NCBI RefSeq assembly: GCF_016722785.1 | Contig: NZ_JAEQNE010000004.1 | Location: forward strand, 62,001 to 126,000 | DNA: 64,000 bases | From: Ramlibacter monticola | GTDB lineage: Bacteria; Pseudomonadota; Gammaproteobacteria; Burkholderiales; Burkholderiaceae_C | Direction: 5' to 3' | Shown here: piece by piece, positions 1 through 7,155 of the stretch | Numbering within the stretch: position 1 is the first letter of the stretch | Layout of the letters: each line of letters starts with the position of its first letter | Notes under the pieces: generated by a model | The model's input: the letters and a program-made list of their open reading frames with translations, nothing else | Told to the model about the DNA's origin: nothing | Database searches by the model: none | Made by a program: the position numbers and the translations under genes

Positions 1-96
1 TGGGGCGACCCGCTGCGCCAGAAGGCGCAGAAGATCTCGGGCAACATCATCGTCAACCAGAAGCGCATGATCCGCTCGATGCCGTGCGCGAAATGA
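1..96 (+). CDS. C-terminal end of an unidentified protein (partial)
   Basis: An open frame runs from the window edge for 31 codons to a TGA at 94-96. The tail is Lys/Arg-rich and ends in MPCAK. It lies 10 bp before a SUKH-like gene, and the rest of the neighbourhood is a T6SS locus, so it could be the end of a T6SS cargo or structural protein. The visible part is too short to assign a family. Only the reading frame and stop are observed; the link to T6SS is inference from position. Confidence 0.55.
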   Translation, partial: WGDPLRQKAQKISGNIIVNQKRMIRSMPCAK

Positions 97-106
97 AGGG
101 GCGACC

Positions 107-745
107 ATGGACGACACGTTCAGGGACCTGACGCGGTTCGTTGAATGGGAGGGCGAGGTCGAGTGGCTGCCGGCCGATGCCGCGTCGGCGGCGCGGCTGG
201 AACTGCCGCCGCACTGGGCCGCGGCGCTGGGGCGCGACACCGTGCGGCGCCGCGTCACGGCCTTGTGGTCGCCGCTGGCGGAACTCCTGCCGCGCACCTC
301 CAGCGTGTTCGCGGCCAAGGTCAGCGAGCTGGCGCTGCTGCGCACGCTCGAGCACGGCTTCTCGCTGGTGTACCTGTTCGACGTGGGCAGCGACCTGGCT
401 GCGCGGCGCGGCTTCGCGCCCGTCGAGGCCCTGCCGCCCGAGGCGGCCCGCTTCCCGGTCGACCTGCTGCCCCTGTACCGGCTGCACGATGGCCTGGTGC
501 ACATGATGAGCTACGACGGCGGCCCCCTGCGCGCGCGCGAGTGGCGCTCGCTGGCGGACCCGTCGTCCGGCGTGGTGAGCCTCGTGAAGATCGCCACGGA
601 CGGCGGCGATGCCTTCGGCTTCGACATCTCCGAAACTGCGGCCGTCGCCTACGCGATCCGGCCCGACGACGAGGAGGTGGAGCCGGTCGCCGACCCTTGG
701 GCCTTCCTCGACGACTTGATGGCGAGCCGCATCGAGGACCTGTGA
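107..745 (+). CDS. SUKH (SMI1/KNR4)-like protein, putative immunity protein
   Basis: This is a 212-residue acidic protein. Its second half resembles the SUKH fold: an LYRLHDGLV segment near residue 125, then a hydrophobic strand, a DGGDAFGFDIS segment, a short strand ending in acidic residues (DDEEVE), and a closing WAFLDDLMASRIEDL helix. SUKH proteins commonly act as cytoplasmic immunity proteins against polymorphic toxins. The ATG follows a GGGG-rich ribosome binding site 10 bp after the upstream stop, so the two genes are probably cotranscribed. Immunity to the product of the truncated upstream gene is inference. It could instead be a non-immunity SMI1-family protein. Confidence 0.55.
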   Translation: MDDTFRDLTRFVEWEGEVEWLPADAASAARLELPPHWAAALGRDTVRRRVTALWSPLAELLPRTSSVFAAKVSELALLRTLEHGFSLVYLFDVGSDLAARRGFAPVEALPPEAARFPVDLLPLYRLHDGLVHMMSYDGGPLRAREWRSLADPSSGVVSLVKIATDGGDAFGFDISETAAVAYAIRPDDEEVEPVADPWAFLDDLMASRIEDL

Positions 746-758
746 GGGGCCTGCGGCC

Positions 759-1214
759 ATGGATCTCCTGATCAAGCTGTACGGCGGCGCCTTCACGGCC
801 GACCGCCTTGCCGGGACGCGGGGCGTGCGCAAGCCCCTGGGGCCGGAATTCGACTTGGTGAGCGCCTGGGTCCGCGAGCACTTCGGCCCGGGCTGGTCCA
901 GCGAAGCCGCCGCCGCGCTCGCGAACCGTCCCGTGACGCTGTTCATCGCCCAGCAGGGCAGCGAGATCCTCGGCTTCTGCTGCTATGACGCCACCGCCCG
1001 CGGTTTCGTGGGCCCGGTCGGGGTCGTGGCCTCGATGCGGGGACTGGGGCTGGGTGCGGAACTCCTGCACGCCTGCCTCCACGACATGCGCACCATGGGC
1101 TATGCCTACGCCATCGCCGGGTACGTCGGCGCGCCCGGGTTCTTCCGCAAGGTCGCGGGAGCGATCGAGATCCCGGACTCCACTCCCGGCATTTATGCAC
1201 ACATGCTCCGCTGA
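759..1214 (+). CDS. GNAT-family N-acetyltransferase
   Basis: A 151-residue protein with the GNAT acetyl-CoA-binding core: a beta-strand segment (FVGPVGVVASM) followed by RGLGLGAELLHACLHDM, matching the R/Q-x-x-G-x-G/A motif A, at about residues 85-110. These enzymes transfer an acetyl group from acetyl-CoA to an amine. The substrate cannot be read from sequence. It lies 13 bp downstream of the SUKH-like gene and probably belongs to the same transcript. The next gene begins after a conserved promoter-like element, so the transcription unit probably ends here. Confidence 0.75.
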   Translation: MDLLIKLYGGAFTADRLAGTRGVRKPLGPEFDLVSAWVREHFGPGWSSEAAAALANRPVTLFIAQQGSEILGFCCYDATARGFVGPVGVVASMRGLGLGAELLHACLHDMRTMGYAYAIAGYVGAPGFFRKVAGAIEIPDSTPGIYAHMLR

Positions 1215-1217
1215 GGG

Positions 1218-1263
1218 GTGACTTTCGTTCATTGCCGCCAAGGGGTGGCGCCCGGACCATGGG
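1218..1263 (+). promoter_or_regulatory. Conserved T6SS-locus element, copy 1 (17-mer, 23-bp gap, CATG)
   Basis: GTGACTTTCGTTCATTG occupies 1218-1234, and CATGGG begins at 1258, exactly 23 bp later. The same arrangement recurs at 5759 and 7088, each time just upstream of a T6SS-locus gene. Here the 17-mer ends 62 bp before the kinase start. The spacing does not fit a normal sigma-70 promoter, so an activator site or alternative-sigma promoter is inferred. Confidence 0.5.
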
Positions 1264-1296
1264 TCATGCGGCGCCGACCGCCGCCCTGAGGTTGCG

Positions 1297-3201
1297 ATGT
1301 CCCGACCCGACGCCCTTCGCCCGCCGACGCCCGCCGACGACCCCGACGCCACGCAGGTTGCGAGCGGCGCCAGGCCGCTGGCCGAGATGCCTTCCTCCAC
1401 GGCCGCCAACAGCCGCACCGTCGTGGCGGACAGCGAAGCGCCGACCGCGGCGCGGACCTCCGGCGGCCCCGGCGCCCAGACCCTCCCCGGCGGCGATGCC
1501 GGCGACCCCACCGTGCGCGAAGTCGGCCGCTACCGCATCCTCGAGCGCCTCGGCCGCGGCGGAATGGCCACCGTCTTCAAGGCCCACGACCCCGGCATCG
1601 GCCGCGACGTCGCCCTCAAGTTCCTGCACGCCTCCCTCTCCGAGGAACCGGAGTGCCGCGCGCGCTTCCTGCGCGAAGCCCGCGCCGCGGGAGGCCTCTC
1701 GCACCCGAACATCGTCACCGTGCACGATGTCGGCGAGATCGAGGGCCGGCCCTACATGGCGATGGAATTCCTGCCGGGCGACGTGCTCGCCGACGTCATG
1801 AAGCCGGGCCAGCCGCTGCCGGTGCGCGAGGTCCTCGCCATGGGCATCCAGCTCGCCAACGCGCTCGGCTACGCCCACGCCCACGGCATCGTGCACCGCG
1901 ACATCAAGCCCGGCAACATCATCCGCCTGCAAGGGGGTGACACCATCAAGGTGACCGACTTCGGCATCGCCCACATGGACGCCCCCGGCGCCGGCGAGCA
2001 ACGCACCCGCGTGGGCGACGTGCTCGGCACACCCCAGTACATGTCGCCGGAGCAGACCCGCGGCGAGAAGCTCGACGGGCGCTCGGACCTGTTCTCCGTC
2101 GGCATCGTGCTGTACCAGATGCTCACCGGCCAGCGGCCCTTCCAGGGCGACAGCCTGGTGGCGCTGGCGCTGAAGATCGCGAACGAGGAACCGCAGCCGC
2201 TCGAGAAGCTGCGGCCCGAGGTGCCGCCCGCGCTGCGCCGCATCGTGGAGCGATGCCTCGCCAAGGCGCCGGAGCGGCGCTGGCGCTCCGGGCGCGAGCT
2301 GGCCGAGGCGCTGGGCCGCGTGCAGGCGGCGCTGGACGAGGAGGCGCGCGAACACGCCAAGCCGCGCATCATCCCGCTGCGCGTGAAGTGGGCGGCGACC
2401 ATGGCGATGGTCGTGATGGCGGTGATGAGCGTCTGCGCACTCTTCATCACCCAGCGGCAGTACGGCGCGATGCTGGACCAGGTTTCGGGCTACGGCGCCT
2501 CGCTGGCGCGCTTCATCGCGGCGCAGAACGCGGTCGCGGCCCTGGGCGAGGATTGGCCGGTGGTCGACGTCGCCGTGCAGGAGATCATGAAGACGGGCGA
2601 CTTCCACAGCATCGCCGTGATCGATCGCGACAACGTGGTGCGCGCCGCCGGCGATCCCGCCCGGGTCGGGCAGCCCTATGCGAAGCCGGCGGGCGAGGCG
2701 CTGCCCTCGCGCGATCCGCGCGTGTCCGTCACGCGCTACCTCGTGCAGGGCGCGCCGGTGCTCGGTTTCGAGACCGCCATCACCTTCCAGGGCAAGCCCG
2801 TCGGCCGCGTGGCACTGGGCGTGGAGGAAAAGCCGCTGGCGCGCGTCGCGCGGCTTTCGCTGGGGCTGCTCGCCGCCCTGGTGCTGGTCACGGTGCTGGC
2901 CGTCGCCGTCGCGATGTACTTCGTCGCCGACTGGTTCGCGCGCCCGGTGAAGCTGGTGATCGCGGCCATGGAGGACATCGGCCGCGGCAACCTCGAGCAT
3001 CGCATCGGCGAGACGCGCAGGGACGAATTCGGCCTCCTGTTCGCCGCCTTCGATCGCATGGCGCAGGCGCTGCAGGACGCAGGGGGAAGGCCTGACAACC
3101 CGCCGACCTCGGCCCTCCGCGCACCGGAGGCTGCACCGACGCGGACCCAGGTGCCGTCGGCGACCGAAGAGAACCCTGTTCCGCCCGCGCTGCCGACATG
3201 A
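1297..3201 (+). CDS. ppkA: Membrane Ser/Thr protein kinase of the T6SS threonine-phosphorylation pathway (PpkA-like)
   Basis: 634 residues. The N-terminal linker is followed by a Hanks-type kinase domain (about 77-345) with a glycine loop GRGGMATVF, a VALK lysine, HRDIKPGN (catalytic Asp 202), DFG and a GTPQYMSPEQ activation segment. A membrane segment at about 365-385, a periplasmic sensor region, a second membrane segment at about 521-547 and a HAMP domain (about 545-600) follow. In T6SS loci such kinases phosphorylate an FHA protein and are opposed by a PP2C phosphatase; both partners are encoded downstream (7156 and 8709). The HAMP-containing periplasmic architecture suggests it senses an envelope signal. 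The stop overlaps the next start by 4 bp. Confidence 0.88.
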   Translation: MSRPDALRPPTPADDPDATQVASGARPLAEMPSSTAANSRTVVADSEAPTAARTSGGPGAQTLPGGDAGDPTVREVGRYRILERLGRGGMATVFKAHDPGIGRDVALKFLHASLSEEPECRARFLREARAAGGLSHPNIVTVHDVGEIEGRPYMAMEFLPGDVLADVMKPGQPLPVREVLAMGIQLANALGYAHAHGIVHRDIKPGNIIRLQGGDTIKVTDFGIAHMDAPGAGEQRTRVGDVLGTPQYMSPEQTRGEKLDGRSDLFSVGIVLYQMLTGQRPFQGDSLVALALKIANEEPQPLEKLRPEVPPALRRIVERCLAKAPERRWRSGRELAEALGRVQAALDEEAREHAKPRIIPLRVKWAATMAMVVMAVMSVCALFITQRQYGAMLDQVSGYGASLARFIAAQNAVAALGEDWPVVDVAVQEIMKTGDFHSIAVIDRDNVVRAAGDPARVGQPYAKPAGEALPSRDPRVSVTRYLVQGAPVLGFETAITFQGKPVGRVALGVEEKPLARVARLSLGLLAALVLVTVLAVAVAMYFVADWFARPVKLVIAAMEDIGRGNLEHRIGETRRDEFGLLFAAFDRMAQALQDAGGRPDNPPTSALRAPEAAPTRTQVPSATEENPVPPALPT

Positions 3202-4754
3202 GGCGCCGCCCCCGTCCTGGGCGGCTCGCCTGCGCGCTGGCGCTCGCCATGGTGGCCGGCTGCAGCGCGCCGCCCCTGCTCCAACTACCCGCGCAGGGCG
3301 CGCCCGGCCCCGCGTCTTCCAGCACCCTGCCGCTGCCTGCCGGCGGCGAGGTGCTGGCCCGCGGCAGCTGGTTCGTCGTGTACCGGCCGTCCGCGGCCGA
3401 CACCCTGCGGTCCATCGCCCTGCGGTTCCTCGGCAGCGCCGACCGCGACTGGACGATCGCGGACTTCAACGAGGTGGAGCAGGCCGACCCGGCGCGGCCG
3501 CTGGTCGTGCCGCTGAAGTCGCCCAATCCCCTCGGCGTCTCCGCGGATGCCGTCCAGACCGTCCCCATCCTCGCCTACCACCGCTTCGGCGCCGGCGGCG
3601 GGCGAATGGTGGTTTCGCCCGCGCAGTTCGGGGCCCAGCTCGATTGGCTGGCCCGCAACGGCTACCGCGTGATCCCCTTGCGCGACCTGGTCGGCTATCT
3701 CGCCGGCCGGCAGGCGCTGCCGAAGCGCGCGGTGGTGATCACCATCGACGACGGCTACGAATCGGCGCACCGCCACGCGCTACCGCTGCTGCGCAAGCAC
3801 GGTTTCCCCGCCACCGTCTTCGTCTACACCGACTTCGTCGGCGGCGGCGGCGACGCGCTGAGCTGGGCCCAGCTGCAGGATCTGGCGGCCTCCGGGCTGG
3901 TGGACGTGCAGGCGCATTCGAAGTCGCACCGCAACCTGCTGGAGCGCACGGCGGCCGAGTCGGACCAGCAGTACCGGCAAGGCCTGGAGCTGGAAGTGCG
4001 CGCACCGCGCGAGATCCTGGAGCGGCGCCTGCCGGTGCAGGTGCGCCACTACGCCTTTCCCTACGGCGACGCCAACGACCTCGTGCTGGACCTGCTCGCG
4101 CGCCAGCGCTACGAGCTCGCGGTCACGGTGCACCCCGGTGGCAATCCCTTCTACGCGCAGCCCCTGATGCTGCGCCGGACGATGATCTTCGGCGACCACA
4201 ACCTCGATGCCTTCCAGGCCCGGCTGCAGACCAGCCGGCCCGTGCCCGCCGCCGGGGCGCTCGCCTGCGCGAAAGTGAGCGGCCCTTGCGGCGCCGAGCC
4301 CCTGCACCCGCTGGTGCTGGACGACGGCGCGCCGCCCGCGCTCGCCTTCGAGACCGCGCTGCACGAACGCGCCCTGCAGCAGCAGCGGCAGGGACGGCTC
4401 GCGGACGCCGCGGCCTCGTGGGAGATCCTGGCGGCCCTGCGGCCGCAGCAGTCGCCGTACCGCGAGCGGCTGGAGCAGGCGCGGCGGCAGATCGAGGTGG
4501 AAGTCCCCGAACGGCTGCGGCTCGCCCAGGCGGCGCAGCGGCGCGGCGACGGCGAGGCGGCCACGACGCACTTCCTCGCCGTGCTCGCGCTGCAGCCCGA
4601 TCACGCCCAGGCGGCCGAAGCGTTGCGCGCGATGGAGCGCGAGCGCAACCGCCAGCAATTCCTGGGGAAGTTCTCGCGCTTCACGCTGGAACGGCGGCCG
4701 CCTCCGCCGCCGGTTCCGGCTACTGCGCCTGCAGCGTCCCCATCTTCTCCTTGA
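3198..4754 (+). CDS. Lipoprotein with LysM-like and polysaccharide deacetylase domains
   Basis: 518 residues. A signal peptide with lipobox VAGC (Cys about 22) suggests an outer-membrane or periplasmic lipoprotein. A LysM-like segment (about 55-105) precedes a polysaccharide-deacetylase (NodB-type) domain at about 120-350 with metal-site motifs IDDGYES, HSKSH and FPYG. The C-terminal third is helical and TPR-like, ending in a Pro-rich tail. It could de-N-acetylate peptidoglycan or another glycan. Translational coupling to the PpkA-like kinase (ATGA overlap) ties it to the T6SS, where local cell-wall remodelling would be plausible. The role and substrate are inference. Confidence 0.82.
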   Translation: MRRRPRPGRLACALALAMVAGCSAPPLLQLPAQGAPGPASSSTLPLPAGGEVLARGSWFVVYRPSAADTLRSIALRFLGSADRDWTIADFNEVEQADPARPLVVPLKSPNPLGVSADAVQTVPILAYHRFGAGGGRMVVSPAQFGAQLDWLARNGYRVIPLRDLVGYLAGRQALPKRAVVITIDDGYESAHRHALPLLRKHGFPATVFVYTDFVGGGGDALSWAQLQDLAASGLVDVQAHSKSHRNLLERTAAESDQQYRQGLELEVRAPREILERRLPVQVRHYAFPYGDANDLVLDLLARQRYELAVTVHPGGNPFYAQPLMLRRTMIFGDHNLDAFQARLQTSRPVPAAGALACAKVSGPCGAEPLHPLVLDDGAPPALAFETALHERALQQQRQGRLADAAASWEILAALRPQQSPYRERLEQARRQIEVEVPERLRLAQAAQRRGDGEAATTHFLAVLALQPDHAQAAEALRAMERERNRQQFLGKFSRFTLERRPPPPPVPATAPAASPSSP

Positions 4755-5664
4755 GCCGCATCGCGTTCTGCCGCTCCAGTTTCGCCGTGTCGTTGCCGGG
4801 GTCCACGACCAGCACGCGGTCCCACGAGCGGATCGCGCCGTCGAGGTCCTGCTTCGCGATCGCCGTGCGCGCGGCCCGCGAGTGCTGCTGGACCAGCTGC
4901 TTGCGCAGCTGGTCCGCCTTGGCGCCGGCACCGGGCTCGTTCAGGTTCGCCGCCCTGGCGTACTGCTGGTAGGCCTCGTCGAGCTGGGCGCGCTTTTCCG
5001 CGGCCTCGCCCGCGCGCATGGCACGCTGGCCGGCGGTGGGTTCCGCCGGCGGCGCCGGCGTGGCGACCGCCGGTGTCGGCGGCGTCGCCACCGGCTCCGG
5101 CCGCGGCGCCTCCCTCGCCACCGTGGTCGGCGGCGGCGCCTTGCCCGGGATCCTCAGCGTCTGGCCCCCGGCGACCTGGCGCGGCACGGCGATGTTGTTG
5201 TAGCGCGCGAGGATGTAGAAGGCGTAGATGTCGCCGAGGTAGCGGCCCGCGATCATCGACAGCGATTCGTTCGGGCGCACCGTGTAGCTGAAGGACTCGC
5301 GTCCCAGCGCCGTCACCGGGTCCGCATCGACCTGCCGCTTCAGGTTGAGCGCCAGCTTGTTGTTCGGGTCCAGGGCGAGGGCCCGCTGCAATTCCACGCG
5401 CGCGTCGTCCTCGTGGCCCGCCTCCAGCATGCCGACCGCCGCCATGGCGGTCTTCTGCGCCTGCTGCTGCGTGCCGGGCGTCACGGGGCCGGAGGGCGCG
5501 GGTGGCGGTGTCGCCGGGGGCGCGTCGGCGACGGGCGGATTCGGGAGCGCGGCTGGCGCGGCGCTCGCGGAAGGGGCCGGCGTCGCCGGCTGGACCGGCG
5601 CCTGCTGGCACGCTTGCAGGCCGGCGGCGGACGCCAGCAGCAGGATGGTGCGCAATGGGTTCAT
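4720..5664 (-). CDS. LysM/TPR-type lipoprotein of the T6SS locus
   Basis: 314 residues from the ATG at 5664, which gives a clean lipoprotein signal (LLLASAAGLQAC). An upstream in-frame start would lack a signal peptide. After a Pro/Ala-rich linker come a TPR-like unit, a LysM domain (SYTVRPNESLSMIAGRYLGD...) that should bind peptidoglycan, another Pro/Ala linker and a TPR-like tail. The tail resembles that of the deacetylase lipoprotein encoded convergently on the other strand (GD/QD-x2-A-x9-L-x2-P arrangement). The two genes overlap tail to tail by 35 bp. A cell-wall anchoring or assembly role in secretion is inference. Confidence 0.8.
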   Translation of the reverse strand: MNPLRTILLLASAAGLQACQQAPVQPATPAPSASAAPAALPNPPVADAPPATPPPAPSGPVTPGTQQQAQKTAMAAVGMLEAGHEDDARVELQRALALDPNNKLALNLKRQVDADPVTALGRESFSYTVRPNESLSMIAGRYLGDIYAFYILARYNNIAVPRQVAGGQTLRIPGKAPPPTTVAREAPRPEPVATPPTPAVATPAPPAEPTAGQRAMRAGEAAEKRAQLDEAYQQYARAANLNEPGAGAKADQLRKQLVQQHSRAARTAIAKQDLDGAIRSWDRVLVVDPGNDTAKLERQNAMRLKEKMGTLQAQ

Positions 5665-5758
5665 GGCAGTGGCTCCGCGATGCGCGAAGGCAGCCATGCG
5701 CGTGCAGGTCCTCCGCTCGGTGACGATGCAGTTTCGCGCAGATGCCGGCGCGGGCAAC

Positions 5759-5804
5759 GTGACTTTCGTTCATTGGCCGGGGGCGGCCCTGCCGCGAGCA
5801 TGGG
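5759..5804 (+). promoter_or_regulatory. Conserved T6SS-locus element, copy 2
   Basis: GTGACTTTCGTTCATTG at 5759-5775 is identical to copy 1, and CATGGG at 5799-5804 follows after exactly 23 bp. It lies 41 bp upstream of the HEAT-repeat gene start at 5817 and about 95 bp upstream of the divergent LysM lipoprotein gene. Confidence 0.5.
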
Positions 5805-5816
5805 TGCCACCCTCCG

Positions 5817-7091
5817 ATGTCCGAAGTCCTCGTCCGCCCGCCCATCGCCACGGTCGTGCAGCAGCACGCCGAGGAGTGCGCGATGCTGCGCCACATCCGC
5901 TCCGTGCTCGTGCGCGCGCCGCACGTGCGCCTGCGCCACCTGCGCCGGCTGGACGACCGCATCGCGGCGCACGCGGACGGGCTGGCCGTCGCGGGAGCCT
6001 ATGGCACGCGGCTGTGCACGGAGGCGCTGGAGCGCGTCGGCGCGGGCGTGGTGTTCGCGCTCGCGCTGCGCGTGATCGACGAGCGCGACGATCGCGCGCT
6101 GCAGCGGCTCGTCGCGCTGGCGGCCGCCGTCCCCGAGGCGCAGCGCGGCCTGCTGTCGGCCTTCGGCTGGGTATCGGCGGCGCAACTGCAAGGCATCGTG
6201 CGCGCGCTGCTGGCGGCGGACGATGCGCAGCGGCGCGGGCTCGGCATCGCCGCCTGCCGCCTGCACCGCGTCGACCCGGGTGCCCTGCTGGGACACGCGG
6301 TGCAGGACGAGTCGCCGGCGCTGCGCGCCGCCGCGTGGCGCGCGGCCGGCGAACTGGGTCGCACGGACCTGCTGGAGCCCGCGCTCGCCGCGCTGGCGGA
6401 CCCGGACCGGGCCGCGGCCTTCGAGGCCGCTCGCTGCGCCTGCCGGCTCGGGGACCGCCACGAGGCGCTGGGTGCGCTGCTCGCCATCGCGGGCGGCGCG
6501 GGCGAACACGGCGAGCAGGCGTGGCGATTGCTCCTGCTCGCCACGGAGTTCGGCCGCGCGCGCGAGCTCGTGCGGCAACTCGCGCAGTCGGCCGCGCCGG
6601 ATGCGAAGCACAGGCGCCGCGTGATGGCGGCCTGCGCCCTGCTCGGCGACACCGGCTACGTCCCCTGGCTGATCGAATGCATGGGCGACCTCCGGCTCGC
6701 CCGCCTTGCCGGGGAGGCGTTCTCCCTCCTCACCGGCGCCGACCTCGCCGCGCTCGACCTCGAACGCAAGCCGCCGGAGAATCTCCCCGGCGGTCCCACC
6801 GAAGACGCCGAGGACGACGACGTCGACCTCGATCCGGACGAGAGCCTCCCGTGGCCCGATCCGGAACGTGTGCTGCGCTGGTGGCAGGCGCACGCGGCCG
6901 CACTGCCGGCGCAGGGGCGCTGCTTCATGGGCAAGCCCCCGGACCGGGCGCACTGCGGCGAGGTCCTGCGCGAAGGCTTCCAGCGCCAGCGCTTCATCGC
7001 AGCCGACTTGCTGGTGCTGTGCGCGCCGGGGCACCTGCTGTTTCCCGTGGGCGCACCGTCCTGGCGCCAGCAACGCCTGCTGGCGACGTGA
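5817..7091 (+). CDS. TIGR02270-family HEAT-repeat protein associated with T6SS
   Basis: 424 residues, rich in alternating Ala/Leu helices. Recurring HEAT-like units in the middle (ALRAAAWRAAGELGR, LLEPALAALADPDRAAAFEAARCACRLGD) are followed by an acidic segment (EDDDVDLDPDES) and a C-terminal segment with WHQ-like aromatic residues. This matches the TIGR02270 family, which is found almost only inside T6SS loci and has no established biochemical role. No signal peptide or membrane segment is visible, so it should be cytoplasmic, possibly a scaffold. It has its own copy of the locus-specific promoter-like element and is followed by a further copy before tagH. Confidence 0.75.
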   Translation: MSEVLVRPPIATVVQQHAEECAMLRHIRSVLVRAPHVRLRHLRRLDDRIAAHADGLAVAGAYGTRLCTEALERVGAGVVFALALRVIDERDDRALQRLVALAAAVPEAQRGLLSAFGWVSAAQLQGIVRALLAADDAQRRGLGIAACRLHRVDPGALLGHAVQDESPALRAAAWRAAGELGRTDLLEPALAALADPDRAAAFEAARCACRLGDRHEALGALLAIAGGAGEHGEQAWRLLLLATEFGRARELVRQLAQSAAPDAKHRRRVMAACALLGDTGYVPWLIECMGDLRLARLAGEAFSLLTGADLAALDLERKPPENLPGGPTEDAEDDDVDLDPDESLPWPDPERVLRWWQAHAAALPAQGRCFMGKPPDRAHCGEVLREGFQRQRFIAADLLVLCAPGHLLFPVGAPSWRQQRLLAT

Positions 7092-7133
7092 CTTTCGGTC
7101 ATTGCCCCGCGGGCTCCCGCGGGCCAGCATGCC
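7088..7133 (+). promoter_or_regulatory. Conserved T6SS-locus element, copy 3
   Basis: GTGACTTTCGGTCATTG at 7088-7104 differs from copies 1 and 2 by one base. CATG follows at 7128 after the same 23-bp gap. The 17-mer begins on the last bases of the HEAT-repeat gene and ends 51 bp upstream of the FHA gene start. The 23-bp spacer here includes a GC-rich inverted repeat (CCCGCGGG type). Confidence 0.5.
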
Positions 7134-7155
7134 CGGGTCGCGAAAGGGAAGCACG

